Source: Aspidiotus rigidus
Taxonomy: Eukaryota > Arthropoda > Insecta > Hemiptera > Diaspididae
DNA length: 64,000 nucleotides
Assembly: GCA_035079385.1 (NCBI GenBank)
Contig: JAVHKY010000004.1
Coordinates: forward strand, 15,655,001 to 15,719,000
Reading direction: 5' to 3'
Shown here in pieces: positions 11,046-23,999 of the stretch. Each line of letters starts with the position of its first letter. Within the stretch, counting starts at the first letter, position 1. Made by a program: the position numbers and the translations under genes. The notes under the pieces are model-generated. The model saw only the letters and a list, made by a program, of their open reading frames with translations. It did no database searches and had not been told where the DNA came from.

Positions 11046-13005
11046 TCAATTCACGATCAAGCTCACAACCCAAGTGCAATTAAGAGCTTCTAAGATGAAA
11101 TAAGAAAGAAAAAAAATCAACTCACCATCTCTACGTTTTTTCCTCGCGACAAGTTGCGAAGTGTTTTGTACCTTCTCGCTAATACTCTTTAATGTGTGGT
11201 ACACTTCGAAAAACGAAAAAAAAAAAAAAAAAAAAGAAGACAAACAGTAAACATTCTAGGGACCGATTTCAAATGGGTAAAGCAGAAGCTGGTACAGAAA
11301 AATTACTTTTACAGATCCTTGCAAATTGTGCTAATTTCAATTTGTTGAGTACCGTTTTTAGATAGAGGTGGGATAATTGCTAGCGACGAGATTACAGAGG
11401 TTCTAGATTGTCCTAGTCAATAATTAACATGCTCCTGTCGGATATAGTTCCTAATTCAGAACAAATTTGATAGTAAATGTAAACATCGCAATAATCGAAT
11501 ATCGCAGTACCTGTAATTCATTAGTTGCTATTTTATTCGGCCTACCTTGCTCACAAAACTTTCATCAACGCATGATTTCTTGTTCCCGGGACTGCGCGCT
11601 TGTCCATCAGTTTTAGCGAATTAATTCGAGCTTATCTCACCCTTTAATCTACGTCAACACAACGAATGCTCTTTTTCTCTTTCAAATCAAACAATCATCT
11701 AATTCGTTAGACAAATATACCGATTAATTACACTCCACGCTCGCGACACAAAATTCAATTATAAATAGTAGGCAACAAAAATCATTCCTCCCTACTTTTG
11801 TGTATATTTAACGTCATTTATGAAAAAAAAAAAAAAAAAAAAAATTACTTCTGTACGTGTATTCGACGCTAACATGAATTAGCTCCCTAACTTATTTGCA
11901 CCGACTCGACGTTATACATCTACGTAAATGTCGCTCGTGATTAACTTTGTAAAATTGATTACCAGCTATTCACGTCTTGAATCAGAGAAATGAATTTTTC
12001 AGCTGTTGAAAGTGTGCTGTGTTCCGCATCCGTAAAATAAATACACAGTCGTGATAATGAGGATTCACTTACGTATAAATCAAAAATTAACGTCACAACC
12101 CTACTCTCCGAAGAAGAAGAAGAAGAGTGCTCGTCGGATTCACTATTATACAAGTTACACATTGACGAGAAATTGAAGCAGAGAGAAACCAAATTACGTG
12201 TATATCGTATCAAAAGTAAGAACGCGCCATACGTATCTAGAGGTTAAACAAGATGATGTCGATGTGAGAAGAAAATGATGTGAAAAAGTTATATGCGCGA
12301 ACTTTCGTTAAAGCGAAGGGCAAATTTAATTTGAAAATCAACGTAAGCTCGTTTCCACTCGGCGATGAAAATGATACGATCACCGTCTACGAAATATGAA
12401 GAAAAGAAAAGGAAAAAAAAAAATGTAAGTGGATGAAAATTTAAGCCAGCTTCGAATTATTTGAATTTTTATCGATTTTATATTGTCGTATCTAGACATT
12501 ATGTTGGTGAATGAGAAAATATTGTGAGATGTAAAACCTTCGAAGAGGAGCACGAAGTACCTACGTTTATGAAATTTTGAAATCAAATTTTGTCGGATAT
12601 ACGAGCGAAATTTTGCGGGAAACGGTAGGACTCAATTTTTTCGGTCTCTACCCATCGGTACCACAGTTCGACTAGCAAAACGGGATAATAAATAAATAAT
12701 TTGAACATAAAATTTAATGAAGACGGGATGAATGATGGTATTACGAATGTCAAGAGCTAGAATTCTATCGTGGTAGATTTGAAGAAGACATAACCCACTC
12801 TACGCTTGACTACTTGTTACACACGAGGAAATTAGAGGTGCAACAAAGTCCTATCGAGGAAATCAAGGAGACGAGTCAGAAAGGCACGCAGACAAATACC
12901 GCGTGACTAGGAAATAATCTAAGTGCATCAGTAACAGATGCAAAGGCATGAACGAGAGGATCGAAAGAATATCGACTAACTGGTTTTCGAAGTTCCCAAC
13001 GTCTC
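11046..13005. other. non-coding, no gene recognised
   Basis: AT-rich with A-runs near 11216 and 11823 and a short GAA repeat near 12112. No open frame with a recognisable domain, RNA gene or clear repeat was seen. Confidence 0.55.
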
Positions 13006-13009
13006 TAGT

Positions 13010-14135
13010 AAACCAAACAACGACCCAACCCTCCCTCTTTCTTACCGAGATAACTTCTTACTAATTACCCTCGTCAAAATTTTAGAAAAAATCCTAAACA
13101 AAAGGCTTATCCGGCTTTTAGGATCTAACAATCTCATAAACAATTCATAAGATGGATGCCGTAAGGCCGGCCAACACCCATGGCGTTAGCCTAATTTGGC
13201 ACCCTTATCCATCAAGCAAACTTCAACAAATCAAGCCTATACAGCTGTTTTCGACCTAAAAAACGCTTTCTCGAGAGTCTCCTCCTCACACTCCACAAAT
13301 ATGGTGCAACTTTAAAAAACTATCTACAAAATCGTTCCTTCTACAGCAGAGTAGCAAATTAACTCTCCTCTGTTTTCATCCAATCCAATGGGGCACCACA
13401 AGGGTCACCCTTCAATGGAATACTGTTCATGATCGCAATAAATGAAATCTTTAATAACATTGTCCCCCCCCCCCCCTCGACCAATTTTATATGCTGACGA
13501 TCTGAGCATCCATGTTTGCGCACACAGAATCCTATAAAATTCCAGCTTGTCCATCCTTGACTGGCTATCAAACCGCGGATTCCGAAAATCCTCCTTCAAG
13601 TCCTGCATCGTGATTTTCGACACAAAAGAGCTAAAACCCCTTTTTCTCCCATCCTCCACAACTCCATGCATATCGCAGGTAATGACACAGTAAAAGTCCT
13701 CAGAGCCTTCGCTTTCACTTCAAACACTCGTGTCTACCGTAATTATTAAATAAATCAGAGCCAAAAGCATCGTCTTAAATACCTATCCCGTCCTTACACC
13801 GGTGAAAATTCTTCTTCCCCACTACCATACTCTAGTCCGATCTATCCTACACTATAGATCACCTATACCTGGATTCGCACCCTCATCAAATCTCTCACTT
13901 CTAGATACGATTCAACATTCCGCCATTCGCATTTACTTAAGCGCTATTCGCATTAGCCCTGCTTCAAGTCTAGCCGTCAAATCAGGTTATCTACCTCTAC
14001 ATTTTCCTCAATTTTACTTAACTGCCAGTCTCCTCACTTCTGTCTTAAAACTTCCCCAATCCACAATTTACAACATTCTCTTCAATTTCACGAAACTTTA
14101 TAAATGCCAGCTGCGTCCATTTTGGGGATAGGATC
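13010..14135 (+). pseudogene. decayed Jockey-like LINE: RT and C-terminal domain
   Basis: Frame fragments line up in RT order. LPLSYRDNFLLITLVKILEK near 13035 corresponds to the RPISLL...KILEK block. GRPTPMA-type residues follow near 13165. QGSPFNGILFMIAINEI near 13400 is motif B, and ILYADDLSIHV near 13485 is motif C with both aspartates. A later stretch (13802-14131) carries SILHYRSPIPG and LLDTIQHSAIRI, the region after the RT in this clade. Several stops and frame changes make it non-functional. A C-run near 13463 lies between motifs B and C. Confidence 0.7.
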
Positions 14136-14300
14136 TTTGGAAGGGATGAGGTTGGCAACCGTAGATAAAGAGTAGAAACCTGTACAATAGCCGAAACGGC
14201 GAAGTTCAACAGTCAAAACTTCAGAGATTTTGCCAGGCGACCCAATTTTTGTCTCTTTGGAGCGCAGCCGAGGAGGAAAGATTCGGTTTTGGCCATTGTA

Positions 14301-14475
14301 CAGTAAAAATCGCGAATAACGATATCGCTTTTAGCGATTTACCGTTTATAACGATCAAATTAGCAAGTCTCGGCTGTTACAAAAAAAGCATAATTCCCAT
14401 TGCTTTTATCGACGTAGCGGATTTAACGATTGAAATTTTGATCCTCTTGAACATTGTTATAACCAATTTCTACTG
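14301..14475. mobile_element. mariner/pogo-type MITE with TA target duplication
   Basis: A 175-bp element whose ends are CAGTAAAAATCGCGAATAACG and the reverse complement of CAGTAGAAATTGGTTATAAC, flanked on both sides by TA. Short inverted repeats starting CAGT and a TA duplication are typical of Tc1/mariner and pogo/Tigger non-autonomous elements. It has no coding capacity. Five further copies, in the opposite orientation, are embedded in the tandem array at 15.9-19.0 kb. Confidence 0.75.
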
Positions 14476-14684
14476 TAGATGGATATTGATCCGAGCTGTT
14501 TGTCCGATGTTGACGACTCCAGACTCACCGGCTTCACTTGACAGAGGAAGTGAAAGAAGCCTATACGAATAACAGAGTTTATGGCATATATTTTATGGAT
14601 CACTGGATGAAGTGAGGCTGAGTGAATCAAGACACCAGTGAACGTGTCCTCACGATAAACGGCGGAGTCAGCTCGGAGAATGTT

Positions 14685-14879
14685 CTACTGTTCAGTCAAA
14701 GAGATGGTCATGTCTAAATAATTGACATGATTAACTCGACCTACTTTAACAGTAAATGCGATGAACGGATGATAAGAATTGGGACTGTGAAAGAAATTTT
14801 GTACATCGACGTCCAAACCTCGCCGTACGCAAATGATATCGTCGACATATCTAGCCCAAAAGCATACAGATTTGGGCAA
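14685..14879 (-). pseudogene. Penelope-like element RT fragment (second lineage)
   Basis: The minus-strand frame reads FWARYVDDIICVRRG, then VQNFFHSPNSYHPFIAFTVK and NYLDMTISL. This order (R-Y-V-D-D, a hydrophobic segment, I-x-F-T, then the [FY]LD motif) matches the RT palm of Penelope-like elements and resembles the 60-63 kb copies (HRYVDDVLCTW, IKFTLEIGV, NFLGLSISI). The residues differ enough to be another family. Only about 195 bp is recognisable and no endonuclease domain was found nearby. Confidence 0.6.
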
Positions 14880-14889
14880 CGTAAGCTCC

Positions 14890-15120
14890 TTTAGAGGTCA
14901 TGTCATAGGTCAGTCTTGAGACGTCACTATCTGATGACGTCATAGATCAGTTTTTTTCCCAAGTCCGCTTCCTATTGTATTTAGCTTGGAGGCAAGGCCT
15001 GCGACTTGACAGTTTGATGACGTCATAGGTCAGTTTGTTTCTCTTAGTCTCCCTCTTATCATATATAACTCCAAAGTCCGGGCCTATGACGTCACAATTT
15101 GATGACGTGATTGGTAGTAA
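14890..15120 (-). repeat. TGACGTCA-rich repeat family, block 3
   Basis: Has GATGACGTCATAGATCAG, CAAGTCCGCTTCCTATTG and CTCCAAAGTCCGGGCC words in the orientation seen at 38.6-40 kb, that is, reversed relative to block 1. Confidence 0.7.
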
Positions 15121-15299
15121 TGAATGGAAGGTTATGAGGAGAGAACGGATTCGTGTGACAAGTGAGTGTGTAGAATGTACATTGTTCCGTAAATTACCGT
15201 GGAGGCGGATAAGAAGTCGGTGGCGATAAGGAAAGTGCAGCGTGGTGGGAAAGGCCGAACGCTATGTGCAAGTGGTGTAGGTTGTGGACAGAAAATTCT

Positions 15300-15740
15300 G
15301 CTTACGGCACTGAAATTCCTATGTTAAAGACCAAAAGTTTTTATCGCAGTTATTAAAATCTGAAAATTTTGACCAAGACCATGGAATCCCTAGATGTGAA
15401 TGAAAAATTCTTACCATAGTCATTATGTGGAATTCCCATGTTGTGGAGGAGAAATTTCAACCCAGACCCTGAGATTCCTTGTCGTGGAGGGAGAATTTCG
15501 ATCAAGACTGAGAGATTTCTACGTTGTGGATAGAAAATTTCCATGGAGACAATAGATTTCCTAGTTGTAGACAGAAAATACTCACTCAAACCATTGAAAA
15601 TTTTGACCACCACCATGGAACTTGTACGTTGTGGACAGAACCCTGAAAAATGTTTACCATAAGCATTGGATCCCTATGTTTTGGATCGAAAGTTTTGACA
15701 AAGACCATGGAGTCTTTAGTTGTGGATGGAAAATTTCCTC
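15300..15740 (+). repeat. degenerate minisatellite, about 50-bp unit
   Basis: Loose repeats of a unit containing GTTGTGGA, GAAAATTT and ACCATGGAATC recur every 45-60 bp. The same words continue into the first unit of the 650-bp array that follows, suggesting a common origin. Confidence 0.6.
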
Positions 15741-18700
15741 TACAACCATGGAAATCTTGTGGATGGAAAATTTTTACACAAAGGATGGAATTTCTTGTTG
15801 TTATGGAAAATTCAAAACAAGACCATGGAAAAGTTTGAACACGACTGTGGGATTGATTTGTACGGACATTGAAATTTATTTGTACGTTGAAGATGGAAAA
15901 TTTTGACCACAACCGGTAAAATATCATTGAGTATGGAATACAGTAGAAATTGGATATAACGATGTCCAAGGGGATCAAAATTGCAATCGTTAAATCCGAT
16001 ATATCGTTAAAAGCGATTTGCTTTCTCCATAGCAGCTGGGGCTCACTATAATCTGATTGGTGCAAGCGGTAAATCGCTAAAAGCGGTATCGTTATTTGCG
16101 ATTTCTACTGTTTTTAGGTACTTCCATTTCTTAATAATTTTGAGACCACATACTATAGGTACTGTAACGTACAGGTAAACTGCATACAAGGAGCAAGACT
16201 TTTAGATGGACCGCGTAATATGAGACTGGTTCCTTCCTCGCTTGAGTGAAATGTTTCAAATCTTTGCTAGTTGTGTTGTAACGCTATTGATTCAAACTTC
16301 TCGACTATACTTAGAGACACGGAACCTGATTTTTATTCTCCGCTTGTATTGAAAGTTTGAATTTTGACTCTCCCCATAAACAAGTCTATTATCCTGTGGA
16401 TGGAAAATTTTGTACATAAAGGATGGAATTTCTGGTTGTTATGGAAAATTCAAAACAAGACCATGGAAAAGTTTGACCACGACTGTGGAATTGATTTGTA
16501 CAGACTTTGAAATTTATTTGTACGTTGAAGATGGAAAATTTTGACCACGACCGGTAAAATATCATTAAGTATGAAATACAGTAGAAATTGGATATAACGA
16601 TGTCCAAGGGGATCAAAATTGCAATCGTTAAATCCGATATATCGTTAAAAGCAATTTGCTTTCACCATAGCAGCTGGGGCTTACTATAATTTGATTGCTG
16701 TAAGCTGTAAATCACTAAAAGCGGTATCGTTATTTGCGATTTCTACTGTTTTTTTAGGTACTTCCATTTCTTAATAATTTTGAGATCACATACTATAGGT
16801 ACTGTAACGTACAGGTAAACTGCATACAAGGAGCAAGACTTTTCCTCAAAAATAGATGGACCGCGTAATATGAGACTGGTTCCTTCCTCGCTTGAGTGAA
16901 ATGTTTCAAATCTTTGCTAGTTGTGTTGTAACGCTATTGATTCAAACTTCTCGACTATACTTAGAGACACGGATCCTGATTTTTATTCTCCGCTTGTATT
17001 GAAAGTTTGAATTTTGACTCTCCCCATAAACAATTCTATTATCCTGTGGATGGAAAATTTTTACATAAAGGATGGAATTTCTGGTTGTTATGGAAAATTC
17101 AAAACAAGACCATGGAAAAGTTTGACCACGACTGTGGAATTGATTTGTACAGACTTTGAAATTTATTTGTACGTTGAAGATGGAAAATTTTGACCACAAT
17201 CGGTAAAATATCATTGAGTATGAAATACAGTAGAAATTGGATATAACGATGTCCAGGGGGATCAAAATTGCAATCGTTAAATCCGATATATCGTTAAAAG
17301 CGATTTGCTTTCACCATAGCAGCTGGGGCTTACTATAATTTGATTGCTGTAAGCTGTAAATCACTAAAAGCGGTATCGTTATTTGCGATTTCTACTGTTT
17401 TTAGGTACTTCCATTTCTTAATAATTTTGAGATCACATACTATAGGTACTGTAACGTACAGGTAAACTGCATACAAGGAGCAAGACTTTTCCTCAAAAAT
17501 AGATGGACCGCGTAATATGAAACTGGTTCCTTCCTCGTTTGAGTGAAATGTTTCAAATCTTTGCTAGTTGTATTGTAACGCTATTGATTCAAACTTCTCG
17601 ACTACGCTTAGAGACACAGAACCTGATTTTTATTCTCCGCTCGTATAGAAAGTTTGAATTTTGACTCTCCCCATAAACAATTCTATTATCCTGTGGATGG
17701 AAAATTTTTACATAAAGGATGGAATTTCTGGTTGTTATGGAAAATTCAAAACAAGACCATGGAAAAGTTTGACCACGACTGTGGAATTGATTTGTACAGA
17801 CTTTGAAATTTATTTGTACGTTGAAGATGGAAAATTTTGACCACAATCGGTAAAATATCATTGAGTATGAAATACAGTAGAAATTGGATATAACGATGTC
17901 CAGGGGGATCAAAATTGCAATCGTTAAATCCGATATATCGTTAAAAGCGATTTGCTTTCACCATAGCAGCTGGGGCTTACTATAATTTGATTGCTGTAAG
18001 CCTTAAATCACTAAAAGCGGTATCGTTATTTGCGATTTCTACTGTTTTTAGGTACTTCCATTTCTTAATAATTTTGAGATCACATACTATAGGTACTGTA
18101 ACGTACAGGTAAACTGCATACAAGGAGCAAGACTTTTCCTCAAAAATAGATGGACCGCGTAATATGAGACTGGTTCCTTCCTCCCTTGAGTGAAATGTTT
18201 CAAATCTTTGCTAGTTGTGTTGTAACGCTATTGATTCAAACTTCTCGACTATACTTAGAGACACGGAACCTGATTTTTATTCTCCGCTTGTATTGAAAGT
18301 TTGAATTTTGACTCTCCCCATAAACAATTCTATTATCCTGTGGATGGAAAATTTTTACATAAAGGATGGAATTTCTGGTTGTTATGGAAAATTCAAAACA
18401 AGACCATGGAAAAGTTTGACCACGACTGTGGAATTGATTTGTACAGACTTTGAAATTTATTTGTACGTTGAAGATGGAAAATTTTGACCACAACCGGTGA
18501 AATATCATTTTTTTTTTTTTTTTTTTTATTTTAACGAGCATTTCAGCTACCTATTGGGCTATTTACTCGACGGATTACAAGTTATTTTAGGTATGTAATA
18601 TGGCGGGAGAAATACATTTTATAAATAATTAAATAGATAATAGAATGATGAAATGAATATTTTTGACAGACTTATATATTATTAACGTATTTTGTGTTAA

Positions 18701-19333
18701 GTTGTAAGAATTTGTTGAGGTAGAACAGTTAGGTGAGAGAGTAGAATTCAGTGAGACGTAAGTATTGTAGTGACAGTGTAACAGTATCGCAATCATTTTT
18801 GAGAGCTTGTACGATGGAGGAAGAGACCTGTAGTGATGAGCGAAGTGATTGGAGTTGAGTATGAAATACAGTAGAAATTGGATATAACGATGTCCAAGGG
18901 GATCAAAATTGCAATCGTTAAATCCGATATATCGTTAAAAGCGATTTGCGTTCACCATAGCAGCTGGGGCTCACTATAATCTGATTGTTGTAAGCGGTAA
19001 ATCGCTGAAAGCGGTATCGTCATTTGCGATTTCTACTGTTTTTAGGTACTTCCATTTCTTAATAATATTTTGAGACCACATACTGTAGGTACTGTAACGT
19101 ACAGGTAAACTGCATACAAGGAGCAAGACTTTCCCTCAAAAATAGATGGACCGTGTAATATGAAACTGGTTCCTTCCTCGTTTGAGTGAAATGTTTCAAA
19201 TCTTTGCTAGTTGTGTTGTAACGCTATTGATTCAAACTTCTCGACTACGCTTAGAGACACAGAACCTGATTTTTATTCTCCGCTCGTATAGAAAGTTTGA
19301 ATTTTGACTCTCCCCATAAACAATTCTATTATA
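15740..19333 (+). repeat. tandem array, about 650-bp unit, five copies
   Basis: The landmark CAGTAGAAATTGGATATAAC occurs at 15951, 16579, 17228, 17875 and 18869. Spacings are 628, 649, 647 and 994, the last being 647 plus a 345-bp insertion. Each unit has the mariner/pogo-type MITE (160-170 bp), a segment TTAGGTACTTCCATTTC, one ending CCATAAACAATTCTATT, and minisatellite-like DNA. Units are nearly identical, so the array is young. The last unit stops at about 19333 in unrelated sequence. Minus-strand open frames of about 107 codons recur in every unit but contain no recognisable domain. Confidence 0.85.
18512..18856 (-). mobile_element. 5'-truncated LINE 3' end inserted in the tandem array
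   Basis: Uninterrupted units read ATATCATTGAGTATGAAATA. Here a 345-bp insert splits ATATCATT from GAGTATGAAATA. On the minus strand it ends in a long A-run and carries a short frame with LQYLRLTEFYSL before a stop, as at Jockey LINE 3' ends. The 3' terminal words (TTTAACGAGCA, GGGCTATTT) match the LINE tail at 45640-45720, showing the same family. The target duplication is not clear. Confidence 0.75.
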
Positions 19334-22300
19334 AAAGGATCGAGGACTTCGACGTTCAAATCTTCGTCGAGAAGATTTAATACGTTTCGGTTTGGTGGCA
19401 AAGACCTCTACGCGTCATTGACAAGCCGTCGAATTAATCGAGATGTAAGGTTCGGAGCTGCCCGAAATAAATTTATAAGCTCCTCACTTTTGTATACTGC
19501 GTACTCGTATATAGGTATCATATTATCATCGAATGCGTTTCGCGACATCAATAAAATTTCCAATTCTTTCGCTCTTATCATCTTCCACGGCGAGAGAATC
19601 GAACGACCGAAAGTTGAACATCCGAAAATTGAGGTGTCAGAAAAATTGAACTGATTTTCTACGAAACGAGAAAGAGAGAGAGTATACATATAGTCTACAC
19701 CGCCGCCGCTATCCTGCGACAATTTCTACGTTATCCATTTTTTATTCTTTAGACAGTGATTTTCGCTTTTCGCGCGAGAACGTGATATTTCAATTTGTTA
19801 AAGCATCGAATCGAGACCCGGGCTGAGAATTTTTGAACCTTTTCGCATGTGTTCGCACGGCTCACAAACTAGAAAATAAGCTAACTTTTTCGTAATCGTG
19901 TAGGTACATCTTGCGAACGTCTCTCGGTTTATATTCTCTGATGTATACAGAAGAAAAATATTTGCCAAGGCTGGAAGCGAAATTCCGCGCGCACTCACGG
20001 CAAACACGGGCCTTCTTTGTTTTCGCCTTCAATTTTCTTTATAGAGTACATTCATTCATGTATAGCTCAAGTTCGCTTCGTGTATTACTCGGATGCTAGC
20101 AAGTTTTATTTACTTTTATTTCTTCGTTTATTTGTCGACTTTTGAGAGAGAGAGTATAGGTACAAGCCAGGGCATATAAGATCGTTGGCAAAAAATTGGA
20201 AAGAGCGACGGAGGTGCATATAATTAACGTTCTTAGGACATGGTATATTTAAGTATAGACGATAAAAGATGTAAAAAACTTTCACGCAAACGTTACTCAT
20301 CTTACTCGTAAAAGAGCATAAGGTTATATTATACACGCTCTCCTATATTTTGAAGAGTATGAAATATGGGGCGCTGCGCTCGAATCGGAGTCGTCTCAAA
20401 TTTAATGTAGAACGACGATGAAAATTTCTTACGCTATTTACTTTTTTTTTCTTCTCTTCGTGCTCTCCACCTTTTTTTTTTTTTTATTTCCGGCCATATT
20501 ATACGCTCGTCTAAAAGCCACTTCATTCTACTTCAACGGTTCTCTCGTATTATACTTACGTATATTATATAAAATTTTTTTCTGAGGAAAGAAAATTTCT
20601 CATTTTTCCGCTGCTTCTTTTGCGAGCCCCTCTATAAAACGAGTACCTGTGTACTCCGCGAATGTTAAAGAAGAGGTTGTCACTTTTCATACACATACGT
20701 GAAAGAAAAAAAAAAAAAAAAGTTTCCAATATTTACTGTACTGCGTAAAATAATGAAGACGAAAAGTTGGTTTTTCCTCTATTTCATACGGAAATCACGA
20801 CTGCAGACTCTCGCGCGAGAATCTCGATATTATATTATACAAATACGAATTATTTAACTTCTGTTTTTGTTTTATTCATCCGTCATGTCTCGTATCGGTA
20901 TAAGATACCTTTTCGCGAAGAAGGGTTTTTCCGTCGTCGTCGTGCGCGGTTCCTTCTTCTCATTTTTAAATGAAAAGTTCAAAGTCCTCGTAATGTAAAC
21001 ATTCAGTCGAAAATGTTAACGAAATTTTATCGACGAAGAAAATCAGTATAAGAGGAAGCGATCTACAATGTGTTTTTGGCGGAGTCGGGGAGAAAAAGTT
21101 TACCATTATATTGTTCGAAGTAAAATAAATATTTATCAATCGCGAGCTGCGCTTTTAAGTCCCGTTGTGTACTCTTAATATTCTTCGGTTTGCGTCGATC
21201 CTGAGCTTTTCAACTTTCCCCGCCTCGTTGTTTCGACGCGTACGAGCAAAAGTATTACAAAACTAACTTTTCGTCTACAGACTAATATTTCTATAACTGT
21301 ATTATCAATATAGATTATGAAGATAAGGTATTATTTTTTTTTTTTAACGCTTACACTTTCTTTCTCTTTCCCTCGTACAAAATTTCAACCTTGTAGTGAA
21401 TTCTGGAACTCCTTTTTGCCCCGGTAAGTTTCCGCAATAAATAATAAATTCATCGCTTTTAGATTTTTTTTTTTTTTGTAAATTACGAAAATAAAAGGTT
21501 TTTTTTTTTTTTTCTACTGAAAACCCGCCGCTCATATTTTACAATATTATATATTTAGTTTGCATTTGTACAATGCTTTTTTATTTATCCGATATTCTAT
21601 TAAAAAAAATTATAATATTAGAACCATTCTGATATAATATTCAGTATGGAGTATGAAATAATTATTATAATGATATTCTATTCACATGTAGTTGATTTGA
21701 AAGTGAATGCACGCTGATTTTATTTTACCCTTGACGAACGTACTGTTGGGGAAAGAGGGGTCGGTGCGCAACCTTGCTAGGTCATTCTGTATTTTTACCG
21801 GTCATTGCGTATTATGGCCTTTCCATTTTTCACTTACGATTTTCGACAGTCAACTCCCACTGGAAGATACTCGCCTCTTTCCTCTATATAAGAAAAACAA
21901 AATAATTAAACGCACGGATCATTAATGTCGTTGCGAGAGTCGTGTACGTTATTTATCCTCGTTTGATGTTGGTGGAGGACTTCCTTCCTTGTATTATTCC
22001 AGGAAAACTACGCTCTTACACGCTTTTCGTGACACCGAGAAATCAAAGTCCGCGTATTCTACGGCACTACGTAATCAAAATAGATTTTCTAACTGTCTAA
22101 TAAAACTGCGTAAATACTCGTACTGTACGGTATTTTGGCCATTTGATTGCGTCCCCCACCTCTAAGACAGCCTTCCGAGATCAGTTGCTTAAATAAAACC
22201 ACCCAGATAAGCGCGGTGAAAAGAAATGTAAAGACGTGACGAGCGAGAAGTTGGAGGAATCTGTTCGAGTGTAAGAATGAGATATGAAAAGCGGAAACGA

Positions 22301-22695
22301 TATGCGAACCGAAAAAGAAAAAAAAAAAAAAAACGTTTACAGAAAAAATAAGGGAATATAAACAAAGGGTGAGAAGAAATGAACATGGTATCGAAAAACG
22401 CTTACATACGACGAGTATCATTCTTTTACCTTGCTGGTGGGTGGAACCTGCGAAACTCGAAATTATCGATACTGTCAGTAGTGTGGATGAATGAGTGGAA
22501 CGTAAAAAACTCGTTCAATTTTTCTTCCTTCAATTCCTCCTAAAAACGCCTGGTCGGCATTTCTCAACCGAAGAGTTGAAAATAATGTTTTTACTCCTTA
22601 CTTGAAAAGTGGTCTTGCAAGTCGTCTAATGGTAATCTAGGTCAGAGGGAATTCAATCTGTAGAAGAAAGAAAAATTCCGAGTTCAATAATACAC
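19334..22695. other. non-coding, no gene recognised
   Basis: AT-rich with many T- and A-runs (20470, 20705, 21333, 21465, 21500, 22320). Open frames are short and look like chance. No exon or repeat unit could be supported. Confidence 0.5.
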
Positions 22696-22699
22696 ATCA

Positions 22700-22960
22700 A
22701 ATTCGAGAAGTATTTTCGACGTTGAATACAACGCCATTTGCTATTTTTTCGATATTACCTCTTATTATTGTGCAATACTCATGTTTAGTTACTGCGGTTT
22801 GTTGCGGCGCGTAACGTATCTTATCGAGCTACAAAATGGTAAACTCGCCCGACGCAATGAAACGCGCGAACTAAACAAGAGTATTGCACAATAATGAGAG
22901 ATAATATCAAAAAACGGCAAGTGGCATTGTATACGAGAAATATCTTCGATAGATCATGCC
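22700..22960. repeat. long palindromic element, older copy
   Basis: The left arm (ATTATTGTGCAATACTCATG, then TTTAGTT) is mirrored by the right arm (AACTAAACAAGAGTATTGC, then ACAATAATGAG). Outer words such as ACGCCATTTGC pair with GCAAGTGGCAT. The centre is GC-rich (TTGCGGCGCG). It is related to the palindrome at 23568 through AAGTATTTTCGACG and the GC-rich core. No coding potential. Confidence 0.8.
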
Positions 22961-22998
22961 CACTCCAAAGTTAAAAATTTATTCATGTGTGCAGTGCA

Positions 22999-23156
22999 CA
23001 GTGGCGAAGCCAGAAAATTTTTCTGGAGGGCGATAGAAGAAAAAGTACGAGAATTATTACAGAAAATTTGTGGAAAAATTATTTAGAATAAAATGTGCTA
23101 TTTCATCGGTCAGGGGGGAAGGTCGACCCCTTCTAGCCCCCTTGCTACGCCACTTG
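22999..23156. mobile_element. short MITE with CAGTGGCG-type ends
   Basis: Starts CAGTGGCGAAGCC and ends GCTACGCCACTTG, imperfect inverted repeats of the CAGNGGCG type found on many hAT MITEs. The interior is non-coding. An 8-bp target duplication was not found, so superfamily assignment is tentative. Confidence 0.5.
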
Positions 23157-23567
23157 TACGTTTCCGTTGTCCAGTATATTTGACTTATTCAGGGCACAAA
23201 ATAAGTACAGCTTAGCTCCTCTTCGGTTGATTCATAGTGTTGACAAATCTTTCTGTACTCTTTATAGATCTGTGAAAATTAAAGAGACTCGGCTATTTTA
23301 TGGAAAGTGACTCATATAATATGAAGTCAACTTAATGTACTTTGAAGAAAAATCCAAGTCTCACGAGCTTTTAGTAAAAAAGACGATAAGATACGAGCTT
23401 TTTTAGGTTTTGATAGACTGGAAGCAAAATTATTTCGCTTAAAATACGATCCATTCGTACATTCGAGCAAAACATAGAATTGTCTCCGAGTATTTCAAAA
23501 CATCGTCTTTAATTTAAAATTATCGGAATGTCTTGCTATGGGGCCGATGTTTTGCCTTAATTAATTA

Positions 23568-23937
23568 CACTACACAACAAAAAAAAAAAAATTGAAAACC
23601 ACATGAACGAAATATGTAATACGATTCTAGAAGTATTTTCGACGCTGATCACGATGCCGTTGTTCGTTTTTCAAGTTTTGGCTCAGTTTTCGAGAAATGA
23701 TCAAATCAAATTACCGCGATTCATTGCGACGCGCGGCGTATGTTACCCAGCTATCGAATTTCGCGAGAACGGGAACATACACTGCGCGCCGCAACGAATC
23801 GCGGGAATTGGATTTGATCATTTCTCGAAAACTAGGCCAAATTTTGAAAAACGGGCAAGGGCATTGTGATCAGCGTCGAAAATACTTCTAGAATCATATT
23901 ATTGGTTTTCAATTTTTTTTTTTTTTGTTGTGTAGTG
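23568..23937. repeat. 370-bp near-perfect palindrome (foldback element)
   Basis: The ends CACTACACAACA and TGTTGTGTAGTG are exact inverted matches, followed by A12/T12 runs, TTGAAAACCA/TGGTTTTCAA and AAGTATTTTCGACGCTGATC with its mirror. The arms are about 180 bp each and meet at a short centre near 23752. The short flanking sequences give no convincing target duplication. Transcribed, it would form a long hairpin. The 88- and 64-codon frames inside are a consequence of the palindrome. Confidence 0.85.
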
Positions 23938-23999
23938 TTATTGGCACTTGTATTTATTATAGTTGTTACCATTAGTTTATAATCCCCGATTTTGGTGGG

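Noticed and set aside
16942..17912. 107-codon minus-strand frames conserved between tandem units as a gene family
   Set aside because: The units are nearly identical at DNA level, so conservation of the frame is automatic. The translation has no signal, domain or codon pattern of a gene.
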